Part shown: one piece after another, positions 17,366 to 26,070 of the stretch | How the letters are laid out: the number at the start of each line of letters is the position of its first letter | Position numbering within the stretch: position 1 is the first letter of the stretch | Made by a program: the position numbers and the translations under genes | The notes under the pieces: generated by a model | Database searches by the model: none | What the model saw: the letters and a program-made list of their open reading frames with translations, nothing else | Told to the model about the DNA's origin: nothing | Assembly: GCF_900104695.1 (NCBI RefSeq) | Contig: NZ_FNSW01000001.1 | Span: 5,190,501-5,254,500 of the forward strand | Reading direction: 5' to 3' | Origin: Paenibacillus sp. GP183 | GTDB lineage: Bacteria; Bacillota; Bacilli; Paenibacillales; NBRC-103111 | DNA length: 64,000 nt

Positions 17366-17458
17366 TTAAATTATGAAGGTGGAAAGAATTATGACTAACA
17401 AAATAAAGAGAACTAAGATAAAAGCGAAATGACGTCCAAATCCTCCAACAAAGCTCAT
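17366..17458 (-). CDS. YjcZ-type small sporulation membrane protein
   Basis: The 30-residue product (MSFVGGFGRHFAFILVLFIL and ten more residues) has a Gly-rich head followed by one hydrophobic helix, the pattern of YjcZ-family spore proteins found in most Bacilli. GGAAAGGAG lies eight bases before the ATG. These proteins are made in sporulation and are thought to sit in spore membranes or coat; their role is unknown. It is too short for most gene finders. The Gly-Gly-Phe-Gly core and F-rich helix are the reasons for the call. Confidence 0.75.
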   Translation of the reverse strand: MSFVGGFGRHFAFILVLFILLVIILSTFII

Positions 17459-17647
17459 TTGTATTCACTCCTTTCCACCAATATACAATACTATATTTTT
17501 TTATTTCGGAAATGCTTGGGGTAAATGCTATATCTAAAAGTCTAATTTAATGTCCAAACATAGAAAACTAGATTTCGGCCTTGGTTATACACCCTGTAAA
17601 CAAAGGCGTTATAATTAAAGAAAGAAATATTTAAATAGAGGCACTTT

Positions 17648-17947
17648 ATGAGCATAACCCAAATTGAAGCTGCTGCACTCATCGTCAAGCACCAAAAAGA
17701 CGCATATGGATGGGATACCACAGTTAAGGAAATCTTCTCGAATCCGTGACATAAAGTAGTAGGCTATGGATGGATTGCAAAGACGTATTATAAGATGGAT
17801 AACTTTTACGAGTCACTTGGAGAGGCTACGGAGCCATACTCAGGCATGAGCGTTAAGATACTGAAGACTGCGGAGAGCTATGATAACTACATCCGGAGTA
17901 ATGGAAAATGGGTATTTAACAGCAAGGTCACGATAGATATGTATTGA
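17648..17947 (+). pseudogene. Small gene with a single in-frame TGA
   Basis: An ATG frame of 99 codons is open except for one TGA at codon 34 (17747-17749). The part before (SITQIEAAALIVKHQKDAYG) and after (GYGWIAKTYYKMDNFYESLG) read as one coherent protein, with a stop at 17945. I do not recognise the family. A single nonsense mutation is the simplest explanation. No selenocysteine-insertion context was identified and no stable hairpin is apparent after the TGA. Confidence 0.5.
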
Positions 17948-18034
17948 ATCCTAGAGATCCGCAGCAACTCGTAATCTGGACAAAAATAAAAGGCAGTGTT
18001 GCGGATCGGCGGCAGCTGCCCCAAAGGAGTGTAT

Positions 18035-18265
18035 ATGAATAAACAAATCGAAGTGCAAAATTTAATCCTTAACGGGGTACAGCAAAGCCAGACACCTGTA
18101 ACTGTAATCCTGGTGAATGGCTTTCAGATCCGAGGCACGATTAAGCATCACGATAACTTCACTGTTGAGGTAGATTCCGAAGGCAAGCAACAGGTGATTT
18201 ACAAGCATGCTATATCAACGATCATTCCGATCAACCCGGTGAACATTAGTGGGGCTGTTCATTAA
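18035..18265 (+). CDS. hfq: Hfq-like RNA chaperone (solitary paralogue)
   Basis: The 76-residue protein has the Sm1 region (VTVILVNGFQIRGTIKHHDNFTVEV) and the Sm2 signature YKHAIST that define Hfq. Hfq forms hexameric rings that bind small RNAs and mRNA. ATG 18035 is chosen because AAAGGAG lies seven bases upstream; the frame opens earlier only through non-initiating codons. The usual chromosomal hfq lies after miaA, and no miaA is here, so this is probably a second, diverged paralogue with an altered C-terminus. The gap to 18361 holds nothing else. Confidence 0.85.
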   Translation: MNKQIEVQNLILNGVQQSQTPVTVILVNGFQIRGTIKHHDNFTVEVDSEGKQQVIYKHAISTIIPINPVNISGAVH

Positions 18266-18360
18266 GTGGAAATCCTTTTTCATCTGAGAATTGCTCTCTT
18301 CCAGGTCCCGTTTTTTTAATGTATTTCACAGTAAAATTTTTTGTATTTTGCATAGATTCA

Positions 18361-18585
18361 TTAAGTCCCGGTTGCAACTTTATTAGTTCCTGTATCGACA
18401 AGATCTGAATCAACAACAGCAGTAATACTGAAAAAATTAGTGCTTATCTGAAAGTCGCCTACATTGGCACTGCCAGAGCCCTCATAAACTTTGGAGCTGG
18501 TGGTAGGTGATACTACCAAGTTATCTCCGTTAACAAAGCTTCCCACATTACTCACTATTTTAACAACTCCTGCAAAAGAGGGCAC
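18361..18585 (-). CDS. GerPA/GerPF-family spore germination protein
   Basis: The 74-residue product (MPSFAGVVKIVSNVGSFVNG...) shows the GerPF-like pattern: a hydrophobic strand followed by a NGDNLVVSPTTSSKVYEGSG block and a GDFQIST strand. GerP proteins are small spore coat proteins that let germinants reach the inner spore. It starts at GTG with AAGGAGT about 11 bases upstream. It lies downstream of the structured repeat element at 18902-19046 on the same strand, not in a gerP operon, so it is an isolated paralogue. Confidence 0.75.
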   Translation of the reverse strand: MPSFAGVVKIVSNVGSFVNGDNLVVSPTTSSKVYEGSGSANVGDFQISTNFFSITAVVDSDLVDTGTNKVATGT

Positions 18586-18901
18586 AGCTAAATCAACTCC
18601 TTATCCTAATTTGCTATAGTGTATGTCTAAAAGAGGGAAGGGTTTGGGTTTTGTAGGGATTCATTCCTCTTCTTGAGGTCTCTGGTGGTGTTTTGCATTA
18701 AGCAAAGTGTTCTTTTATATAGGCTTGTGGGTACTTTTTTTCTGTCTAACTTATCCCCAGCTAACAGCAGGTTTCTTCAAGTAGATTAGTAGGAAACCTA
18801 TTGCGTTATCCCTATCCTGCGTCCTTTAAACGCGTCTAGTGACGTGTTCAATTTCAAGCCAGGTAAATCACAGACACAATCACTTGTTTTGAGACCTATC
18901 C

Positions 18902-19046
18902 GTAGACAGAAAGAGACCCACAGACCGGTTGGCGGTTGCTGTGGGTCTTAATGTTATATGAAAAAGGGGGTCGAGTTTTATTATAGGCTTGGTTCATTAT
19001 CGCAGTGTAAAGGGCTTGCTTCATTTTGATTACATATTCATTTCCG
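18902..19046 (-). ncRNA. Repeated structured noncoding element, copy 2
   Basis: It is the reverse-complement copy of 740-864, with the same ordered blocks. The hairpin (18915-18947) has arms GACCCACAG and CTGTGGGTC and a 15-base loop; the T-A pair of copy 1 is a C-G pair here. The shared TATAAT sits about 35-40 bases before the stem. The element lies between two GerP-like genes of the same strand, so here it could be a terminator-containing leader or a small RNA. The remainder of 18586-19084 shows no coding frame. Confidence 0.5.
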
Positions 19047-19084
19047 GTTTGTGGGTAAGGTCTTCTCCATTATCTGCAATTGCC

Positions 19085-19306
19085 TCACACACTTAAGTTC
19101 CTTCTGATAGACCTATGAACAATATCCCCACTCTTCGTTATTGTTGCACTAAACAATGTAAACACCACGGTGTGGTCACCAGTAACGAAAGCGCCGGCGC
19201 CATTGATAGATTTCAAGTTTTGAGTTGGCGCGATGATATCCGAATTACCGTTGTTTATGGTCCCTATGTTAAGGACTACTTTTTGGGCGCCGCTTTTAGA
19301 TGACAT
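19085..19306 (-). CDS. GerPA/GerPF-like small spore protein
   Basis: The 73-residue product from ATG 19306 (MSSKSGAQKVVLNIGTINNG) contains a strand pattern like GerPF-type proteins: SDIIAPTQNLKSINGAGAF followed by VTGDHTVVF. AAGGGGTTGAG precedes the ATG. A longer frame opens 31 codons upstream but without a ribosome binding site. Together with the gene at 18361 it may form a small spore-protein pair, separated by the structured element. The family assignment is moderate; function in germination is inference. Confidence 0.6.
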   Translation of the reverse strand: MSSKSGAQKVVLNIGTINNGNSDIIAPTQNLKSINGAGAFVTGDHTVVFTLFSATITKSGDIVHRSIRRNLSV

Positions 19307-19473
19307 CTGCCTCAACCCCTTATCTTTGTGATATCCCCTATTATATGTGAGCTTGGCCTTATTGTGTGGGTTCGTCGTTCTTATGGACTTGTTAACCAAA
19401 GCTAGTGTTGTGTACTGATGTCCTTTGAGCTATCATTATCCGTCCCTCGGTTTTAAGGGTTTATCTCACGTAT

Positions 19474-19806
19474 ACTCACTCATTCGCAGGATTTCATTAC
19501 CTTGGAAAACAGTAATCGTTCAGAAAGTAAGCTGATCAGAACCGGTGGTTTCTTTTCTAGGCATGCGGGAATAGAAGAAATGTCTGGAACATTTCTCCAA
19601 GTCCTATTCTACTGCACGCTTACTCCACAAATTCCTTGGAGGTTCACCCTCCCACGGCTCAACGGGTCTATGCCCTTACATTCCTTCGTTATACCTGTCC
19701 AAGGTGTGGAGACCGATAGCGTTTAGCGGATGGGTCTGTGCCCTTATGGATAACGAACTCGGTCCTCCATGCTTTCTTTGTGAAAATCCTGCGAATGAGT
19801 CAATTT
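19474..19806. repeat. 330-base segment flanked by 18-base inverted repeats
   Basis: ACTCATTCGCAGGATTTCA near 19477 and its near-perfect inverted copy ending near 19800 bracket a segment without a credible gene. Inside, GGGTCTATGCCCTTA and GGGTCTGTGCCCTTA form a direct repeat. It lies directly beyond the 3' end of an IS110-type transposase fragment. It may be a nonautonomous mobile unit or the noncoding end of the insertion element. Confidence 0.45.
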
Positions 19807-19825
19807 ACGTGATCGTTAATAAGTC

Positions 19826-20004
19826 TTAGGCAGCCTGAGCACAGCTTGGAGCAGCTTTTTCAGGAGAAAAGGATTCCCCGTTTTGAACAATGCCAACCAG
19901 GATTCGAGCCAATTTTCCAAGCAGTTTAAATACCGATTGTTGCTTGTTCATTTTCTTAACTTGAACATTGTTTTCATGCAACTGTCGAAAGACGGGATTC
20001 GTTT
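19826..20004 (-). pseudogene. IS110-family transposase, C-terminal fragment
   Basis: The minus strand reads NPVFRQLHENNVQVKKMNKQ followed by QSVFKLLGKLARILVGIVQN up to a TAA at 19826. This matches the C-terminal helical region of IS110-family transposases, which are about 400 residues. The N-terminal RuvC-like half is missing. An N-terminal piece of an IS110-type transposase lies at 43575, possibly from another copy of the same element. Confidence 0.5.
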
Positions 20005-20082
20005 AAACATGTAATAGGAAGAAAACTTAGTGATATATTAAGAAAAGGTGAACTAAGCTATACAGCTTAAGGAGGGCATTAC

Positions 20083-21150
20083 GTGAACATTCCCAAAAAT
20101 GAAAGTGAATTAACTGTTCGATGGCTGCAGGAGATTTTTCGTAACTATGGGTCATTATCTGATTTTGCAGTTGAACCTGTTTCTGAGCACACTGGGATGA
20201 CAGCTCCGCTTGTGCGACTGCGTCTGACTTTTGATTCGAATACCGAATCAGGAGCTCCGACGTCCGTGATTGTGAAATTCGCCTCGCAAAAGGTGCCTGA
20301 TTTTATTCATCATTACTTTTATTCATCTGAGCATGGCTTTTATCAATCCCACCTTGCAGATCCAAGTCTAATTCCACTTGCAAAATGCTATTACAGTTAC
20401 TGTAATCCGCAAGAGAAGTCCTTCATTCTCGTGTTGGAAGACCTAAAGGGCTACCACTCGGGAAGCATCAAACATGGATTCACCGAAAAACGCTTAATGA
20501 ATACGGTAACTTTTCTGGCACGGCTTCACAGCAAGTGGTGGGAAAAGCCGATTTCCGATGCACATTGGCTGAAGGGACATGTGTTTCAATTGACTATCGC
20601 CACCAACGATTACTTCAAGCCCGCCATTCTGAAACTCTCTCAAACTTTGCAAGATGATTTCTTAGATTATATATCAGTAAATATCGACAAAATCATTGAA
20701 ACGGCCAAGCGTCTGCAAAGGACCGCAACCGAACCACCTGTAACCTTTATCCATGGCGATTCCCAGTTTGGAAACTTGTTTTTTGATGATAACGATGCGT
20801 TGGCCGCTGTCATCGACTGGCAACTGCCAGCCAGGATCAAGGGTGTTTACGATTTGGCCTCTTTGATCGGTATATCAATTCCTTCTAAGGTCCGTCGGGA
20901 ATACGAACATAACCTTTTAGATCAATATCTTAACCAATTGACAGATAGAGGCGTTTCTGGCTACGGCATGGACCAACTTCAACTTGATTATTCCATTGCA
21001 CTCTTTTACTGCGGATTTAGGATGTTAGAGGCTTGCGGATTTACCATCAATGGATCGGAAGAACACATAATATGGGCCAAGGAATGCATAGACCGCGTAC
21101 AATCCTTGTTTGAAGATTGGAAGATCTGGGAAACTGTCGGGATCGATTGA
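20083..21150 (+). CDS. Aminoglycoside phosphotransferase-like kinase
   Basis: The 355-residue protein has a protein-kinase-like/APH fold: an ATP-site strand with lysine (SVIVKFASQ), a hinge region LVLEDLKGY, the Brenner motif FIHGDSQFGNLFFDD (about residues 223-237) with catalytic Asp, and the following VIDWQLPA and YDLASLIG. This family phosphorylates small molecules or, in ecdysteroid-kinase relatives, lipophilic alcohols; the substrate cannot be predicted. It starts at GTG 20083 with TAAGGAGGG seven bases upstream. It is a single gene flanked by an IS110 fragment and the hairpin repeat, so it may lie in a recently rearranged region. Confidence 0.8.
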   Translation: MNIPKNESELTVRWLQEIFRNYGSLSDFAVEPVSEHTGMTAPLVRLRLTFDSNTESGAPTSVIVKFASQKVPDFIHHYFYSSEHGFYQSHLADPSLIPLAKCYYSYCNPQEKSFILVLEDLKGYHSGSIKHGFTEKRLMNTVTFLARLHSKWWEKPISDAHWLKGHVFQLTIATNDYFKPAILKLSQTLQDDFLDYISVNIDKIIETAKRLQRTATEPPVTFIHGDSQFGNLFFDDNDALAAVIDWQLPARIKGVYDLASLIGISIPSKVRREYEHNLLDQYLNQLTDRGVSGYGMDQLQLDYSIALFYCGFRMLEACGFTINGSEEHIIWAKECIDRVQSLFEDWKIWETVGID

Positions 21151-21204
21151 ATTGTGGTGATATTTTATTTTATCGATAGATGGTTGTACGGAGTTGTTGT
21201 TTAA

Positions 21205-21289
21205 CTAACGGAGAACGATAGCTCCATAACAAAGATCAAGCAGACTGCCGGTGATAAACTCGGTGGTCTGCTGTGTGAACAGGCAGAAT
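21205..21289. repeat. Interspersed hairpin repeat, copy C
   Basis: CTAACGGAGAACGATAGCTC starts the unit, which ends GTGAACAGGCAGA. The stem is GCAGAC/GTCTGC, where copies A and B have GCAGGC/GCCTGC. Both sides of one base pair changed together (G-C to A-T), supporting that the structure matters. Confidence 0.8.
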
Positions 21290-21349
21290 ATTACAATACA
21301 AAAAATATAATCTGTGTTAAAATATTGAAAATTGTAAGGAGGGGTTTGT

Positions 21350-21820
21350 TTGTTATCGATAAAAAGGGCTGGACAAAATGAAGCAGAAATACTCCAAAAG
21401 ATTCAAAATGAAGCATTCCAAAAGGATTTAGATTCGTATCAAGACTTTGAAACTAACCCTGCATGTGAATCAATAGATCAAATGTTGTATAAGATCAATG
21501 CTTCCGATTATTACGCAATTTATTTCGAAGATCAAATAATAGGAGGAGTCGCTGTACAAAAGAAAGTTGACTTTGAGTACAGAATAAGCCCAATGTACCT
21601 TTCGCCTATTTATCAAAATAAAGGACTAGGAACTCAAATAATAAATTTAATATTTCCACTTTATTCTGACGCACGTTTATGGACACTTAGTACACCGAAG
21701 CAAAGCTTGCGAAATGGTCATTTTTATGAAAAGTTTGGGTTTTTCTCAGTTGGCGAGCATTATATAAATGAACGGTTAACACTTACACATTATCAAAAAG
21801 GGTTGTGGTGCAAGAATTAA
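21350..21820 (+). CDS. GNAT-family N-acetyltransferase, tail altered by an IS end
   Basis: The 156-residue product shows the GNAT fold: MLSIKRAGQNEAEILQKIQN, strands around YYAIYFEDQIIGGVAVQK, and the acetyl-CoA motif A loop with YQNKGLGTQIINLIF (about residues 85-99), then NGHFYEKFGFFSVG. It transfers an acetyl group from acetyl-CoA to an unknown acceptor. TTG 21350 is preceded by TAAGGAGGGG. The last six residues (GLWCKN) are read from the terminal repeat of the IS6-family element at 21801, so the element trimmed the natural C-terminus; the core fold is intact. Confidence 0.85.
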   Translation: MLSIKRAGQNEAEILQKIQNEAFQKDLDSYQDFETNPACESIDQMLYKINASDYYAIYFEDQIIGGVAVQKKVDFEYRISPMYLSPIYQNKGLGTQIINLIFPLYSDARLWTLSTPKQSLRNGHFYEKFGFFSVGEHYINERLTLTHYQKGLWCKN

Positions 21821-22630
21821 AAAAGATAGCAATTACCTAATAGATTGTAATTAACTATGCCACAATACCAAATATTTTATTGAGCCATTCAACAGCAGAG
21901 AGGACAGACGAATTATTTTCGGCCTGCCCTTTCCTAATCATATGCATGGCTTCGATTCCCTTTAACGTCTGTTCTGCAGTTAGAAATGATTTGAAACCAA
22001 GCATCGGTTTTGTGATTTTTTATGAATCGATGATCTTGCTCTACAATGTTGTTTAGATACTTTGTCTGTCTAATCAAGGTTTCTTTTGGTAAGGCTTTTT
22101 CATGTATTAATTCTTGTATGGCTGGTGGATATGCCGGGTTTTTATCCAAAGTGATCACACGAGGTAATTGATGATGTGGAGAGGACAAAGCCTTTGTAAA
22201 GAAACGCTTAGCTGCCGGCATATCACGATATTCAGATAACATGAAATCAATTGTTTTCCCCATAGAATCAACTGCCCGATATAAATATTTCCATTGACCT
22301 TTGACTTTGATGTAGGTTTCGTCCGTTCGCCACGAATCGTTTGAGGGTTTCAAATAGCTGCGGATTCGTTTATCTATTTCGGGCCCAAACTCATGTACCC
22401 ATCTCATGATCGTTGTATGGGATATCTTTAAACCCCGCTCGCTCATCATTTCTACGATGTCTCGATAGCTTAAACTATATTTTAAATACCATCTCACGGT
22501 TAATAAAATGATTGCTGATTCATATTGCTTCCATTTAAATAAATCCAATTGTGTTTCCAAAGTAAGTTGCTCCATCCTATGACTTTATTATCAATTACGT
22601 TATCATGAATTAGAACTTTGCACCACAACC
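21801..22630 (-). mobile_element. IS6-family insertion sequence
   Basis: A unit of about 830 bases bounded by GGTTGTGGTGCAA and its inverse TTGCACCACAACC, containing one transposase gene on the minus strand. No clear eight-base target duplication flanks it (TCAAAAAG left, TTAACGAA right), which fits an older insertion or recombination. It interrupts reading frames on both sides: a GNAT on the left and a truncated frame on the right. Confidence 0.85.
21855..22575 (-). pseudogene. IS6-family transposase with a late frameshift
   Basis: The first 185 or so residues read as a normal IS6 transposase: a short N-terminal HTH region (HTTIMRWVHEFGPEID) and the DDE triad, with Asp in DETYIKVKGQW, Asp in VITLDKNPAY and Glu in NNIVEQDHRF. 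After DHRFIK, one base slipped, and the frame runs on to a false stop at 21934. Correcting it restores the usual ending (KPMLGFKSFLTAEQT through IEAMHMIRKGQ) up to 21855. All three catalytic residues precede the break, so partial activity cannot be excluded. Confidence 0.85.
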
Positions 22631-22818
22631 TTAACGAAGTAGAATCCTGTGCGAAAAACAATTGTGCTGGCATCAACAGTACCGTGTAGCTGATTACATT
22701 TATAATCTTCAATAGCCAAGGTCAAGTGTTGATGCTTAAACGATCTGATAATAATTGTTGGGGCTTTCTTGGCATTCTGATTAATGGTTATAAGCGTATT
22801 AAGGTTATATGATCCAAT
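22631..22818 (-). pseudogene. Unrecognised gene fragment cut by the IS6 element
   Basis: The minus strand holds an open frame reading ITINQNAKKAPTIIIRSFKH then LTLAIEDYKCNQLHGTVD, with strand-like periodicity, which runs straight into the IS6 terminal repeat. It has no start codon at its front (a stop at 22819 precedes it), so both ends are lost. I do not recognise the family. Confidence 0.35.
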
Positions 22819-22879
22819 TTAAAAATTAAGGGTGAATCATGAATATAGGACTATTTTATTTGGAAAGGATGAAAAGTAG

Positions 22880-23209
22880 TTGCAAAGAAAGAGAATATGG
22901 ATATATATAGTTCTTACCGTTATTATAATGTTAATAGGAAGTTCTGTATTAGTTACGAACAAGTGGATACAAAAGATCTCTAACAATGGAACATTGGATG
23001 GTAATTTTGTAGTGATACTGCTTGATACAAATAACAAATCTACAAAATATTGGGTTCTTCAAAATGATACAATTGAACAGGATCATGGGACGATTTCGTT
23101 TGACGAAAAGGACGGACAAACGATTCATTTGCATGCCAATGTAATCATTAAAGAATTTGATGATGCCACACAGCTTGATGCGATTAAAAAGGAATATGAA
23201 TTGAAGTAA
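22880..23209 (+). CDS. Hypothetical protein with one N-terminal membrane segment
   Basis: The 109-residue protein has an N-terminal hydrophobic helix (IWIYIVLTVIIMLIGSSVLV) and an exported, acidic C-terminal domain of beta character. I do not recognise the family. The start is TTG 22880 after a GGAAAGGATG ribosome binding site; no ATG is in frame nearby. It lies between two IS6-type elements as a single gene. The 168 bases after it contain only AT-rich sequence. Confidence 0.55.
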   Translation: MQRKRIWIYIVLTVIIMLIGSSVLVTNKWIQKISNNGTLDGNFVVILLDTNNKSTKYWVLQNDTIEQDHGTISFDEKDGQTIHLHANVIIKEFDDATQLDAIKKEYELK

Positions 23210-23448
23210 AGGTTTAATAATTACTTTTATTTTATTAAATATTTTGGCAAGAATTTAATACTTTCCAACAGCTGTAGGGGAGGGCACAATGTCCTTCTTT
23301 CTTTATGTTGTGATATTCCGCAATTTTCCTTGAAAATTAGAATTTTTTCGCATTTTTAAATATTAAACAGATCAAACGGTTCTGATGCAAAAATGAAATC
23401 GTGTGGTAACATAGATAAAAACTATGTGGATGTAAAGGAAACATATAG

Positions 23449-23687
23449 ATGAATTCAGTGTCAAATTTATTCAAATGGAAACATTTTAATGCGGAAATTA
23501 TTATTACTAACGGTAAGATGGTATCTTCAATATCTTTTATCGGGATTTAGTAGAAATGATGTCAGAACGTGGCATTTCGATTTGTCATACAACGATCATG
23601 AGATGGGTACATCAATATGACCTGAAATAGCCAACAGAGTTCGACCCCTTCTCAAACATTTGAATGACTCATGGCGTTGTGACGAGA
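23449..23687 (+). pseudogene. IS6 transposase, 5' exon, multiply frameshifted
   Basis: Read with corrections, this encodes the N-terminal part of an IS6 transposase close to the copy at 22575: LFKWKHFNAEIII, then VRWYLQYLL, EMMSERGISICHTTIMRWVH and NDSWRCDE. At least three single-base slips (near 23505, 23548 and 23622) break the frame, so the gene was dead or has since decayed. The exon ends GACGAGA immediately before the intron. Confidence 0.8.
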
Positions 23688-24274
23688 GTGCGCCACGAGG
23701 CGCTGTATGTTGAAGTTTCATCTTGAAATGTTTGGCTACCTCAAACCAAACAGGCTAGGATGGCATGCGTCAGATACGAGCATATCTGGGGTGTGAAGCC
23801 CATCTAACAATGTACCTGTGAGGGAAATCCATCTTCCCAAGACGCAGGGCTAGCCTCAATGACCTGCTATGGTTAGCGAAAGCAAAGTCACGTCCGAAGC
23901 GCGGTCACAGCGAACACCCGAAAACGAATGGATGATACGGGTGGGTCGGTATGAGCGATGGGCCCTTTTCGTTGGCTTGTTGACCCGATTCATTCTATGA
24001 ATCGGTGGTTGCTAGGTACAGAGGTGAAACCTAGCAAATCATCCCCGCGTAGAGTGACAACCTAAGGCAGCGAGACAACATACAGTGAACGTGGGAACCC
24101 GACCATTCCACCCTTTTAAAGGGATGGACCGCTCGTTGATGTGAATGGTCGGGGGCGGAGGAGTCGTAGTAGTCTGAGATAGGGAAAGCCTATTACGTGG
24201 CGAAGGACTCCAGTCTAAAGTGAGTGCGTATTTGCAAAGTAGAGCCCCATTATGGATAGAAAGGGGCGATTGCG

Positions 24275-26020
24275 ATGTCTACCTTCGCTCAATTCTCTTA
24301 CGGAGAAAAGAGATTCGAAACCCAAACACGCCTAGCGCGGCGAGCAATTGAAAACCAAACATTTTCACGATTACATCAACTTCTTCGATGGAATGTACTG
24401 ATTGATCTTTCCATCATCAAGGTATTACGCAATTCAGGCTCCAAAACTCCAGGGATGGATGGTAAAACAAGAAAAGATTATACAACCGATCGCCAGAAAA
24501 TGGAGTTGAGAGAACAGGTTAAAGATATTCTCCGTCACTACACTTCATCGCCTGTTCGACGAATTTACATTCCTAAACCTCATAAAGTTCATGAAAAGAG
24601 ACCTTTAGGAATACCCAATATCGCCGATCGAGCAGCCCAAGATGTAGTCCGAAGCATACTTGAACCGATTTACGAAAGTAAGCAACATCCACACAGCTAT
24701 GGATTCCGTCCTTTCCGTTGCACGCATCATGCAATTGAAAGAATTAGATGGCTTATTGGACAGCAGAAATATGAATGGATTGTAGAAATGGATATTAAAG
24801 GTTTTTTTGATGCCGTGAATCATGATATCTTAATCAACATCTTATCCAAATATATCCGCGACAAAAAGCTATTGAAAGTCATCCGACATATGCTGGAAGC
24901 CGGACTCGTATACGATGGAGAATTTCACGAGACCGATTTGGGCGTCCCTCAAGGTGGTATTGTCAGTCCATTGCTTGGAAATATTTACTTGACTGAATTG
25001 GACAACTTTATCTCGGGTTTGTATGAGTGCCACACCAAATGGGGACGTAGCAAAGCCCAAATCCCCTGCTTTATTATCCGTTACGCAGATGATGCAGTTA
25101 TCCTTTGCAAGTCTAAGGAAGATGCAGAGATACTCAAAGAAATGATTACACTTTTTCTGGGTGAATCGCTACAACTTGAGCTTTCTGTTGAAAAGACTTT
25201 GGTTACGCATGTGGATAAAGGATTCGACTTCTTAGGGTTCAACATCCGACGTTGGAAACGGCAGAACATGCGGAAGGTTCTTGTAAAACCAAGTCGTAAA
25301 GCCGTTCAGAAGTTCAAACAAACCGTGTCGCGCGACTCCAAAATGTTGCTATCCCTACCCGGTATAGAGGCGATCAAGGGCTTAAATGCCAAGATACGAG
25401 GATTCGCAGAATACTTCCGCAGAGGAAATTCGAAAGAAGTATTTCGAGATATCGATCATTATTTGTGGTGGCTGGTTCTTCATCGACTCACACAAAGAAC
25501 GGGAAAATCCCGATCCTACGTGGCGAAAACACATTTATTCCGATACAACATGGACATCAATCACCCCCAGTATCGGAAATATATTTCGCGCAATTTCGGA
25601 TTTAAAGATGAAGGCAACGGCGGGGTTCACATGCTGGACCAACTTCAATACTACAAGATTGAATATCCCAGTAAATGCTCTCAGAAACATCCGTATGTGA
25701 AAGAAGATCGGGAGCAGTTGGATAGCGACAGGAAGCTGAATGAACTTCTAAGGGTGCATCAAAAGCGATTCTTACATCGACTTTTTGGACGTGACAATTG
25801 GTTCTCATTCCGAACCGATGTTGTAAAACGACAAAAGGGCTACTGTGTAGGATGTAGGCGGAAACTAACAAAAGGTTATACACATGTTTACTTTCAAGAT
25901 TCAAGTTCCCATCTCGAACATCCCGAAGACGAATGGAACGAATACCTGATTGCGCTATGTATCAGCTGCTATAAAAGGAAACAACGAAAAGAACGGCTTC
26001 AAAAGCAAATCGCGCTGTAA
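24275..26020 (+). CDS. ltrA: Group II intron reverse transcriptase/maturase with HNH endonuclease
   Basis: The 581-residue protein helps the intron splice and copies it into new DNA sites. Visible parts in order: RT motifs starting with GMDGKTRKDY and RRIYIPKPHKVHEKRPLGIP (about residues 65-115), the GFRPFRCTHHAIERI motif, MDIKGFFDAVNHD, PQGGIVSPLLGNIYL, the catalytic YADD at residues 270-273, the thumb/X maturase region (KGLNAKIRGFAEYFRRGN), and a C-terminal HNH endonuclease with CVGC, HVYF...HLEH and CISCYKRK. It has the full family length and no frame breaks. AAAGGGGCGATT precedes the ATG. It should be functional even though the host IS is dead. Confidence 0.95.
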   Translation: MSTFAQFSYGEKRFETQTRLARRAIENQTFSRLHQLLRWNVLIDLSIIKVLRNSGSKTPGMDGKTRKDYTTDRQKMELREQVKDILRHYTSSPVRRIYIPKPHKVHEKRPLGIPNIADRAAQDVVRSILEPIYESKQHPHSYGFRPFRCTHHAIERIRWLIGQQKYEWIVEMDIKGFFDAVNHDILINILSKYIRDKKLLKVIRHMLEAGLVYDGEFHETDLGVPQGGIVSPLLGNIYLTELDNFISGLYECHTKWGRSKAQIPCFIIRYADDAVILCKSKEDAEILKEMITLFLGESLQLELSVEKTLVTHVDKGFDFLGFNIRRWKRQNMRKVLVKPSRKAVQKFKQTVSRDSKMLLSLPGIEAIKGLNAKIRGFAEYFRRGNSKEVFRDIDHYLWWLVLHRLTQRTGKSRSYVAKTHLFRYNMDINHPQYRKYISRNFGFKDEGNGGVHMLDQLQYYKIEYPSKCSQKHPYVKEDREQLDSDRKLNELLRVHQKRFLHRLFGRDNWFSFRTDVVKRQKGYCVGCRRKLTKGYTHVYFQDSSSHLEHPEDEWNEYLIALCISCYKRKQRKERLQKQIAL

Positions 26021-26036
26021 TACCACTTTAGATGGA

Positions 26037-26070
26037 GAGCCGGATGCATCGAAAGGTGCAAGTCCGGTTC
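26037..26070 (+). ncRNA. Group II intron domain V
   Basis: A 34-base hairpin opening GAGCCGGATGCATC, with a GAAA tetraloop and closing GGTGCAAGTCCGGTTC. It contains the AGC catalytic triad-like start and the two-base bulge typical of domain V, the intron's catalytic core. Confidence 0.9.

Noticed and set aside
17747-17749. Selenocysteine decoding of the in-frame TGA
   Set aside because: No hairpin resembling an insertion element follows, and the family is unknown; a nonsense mutation is simpler.
19502-19726. Plus-strand frame of 74 codons
   Set aside because: No ribosome binding site and a composition like noncoding DNA; it lies inside the inverted-repeat segment.
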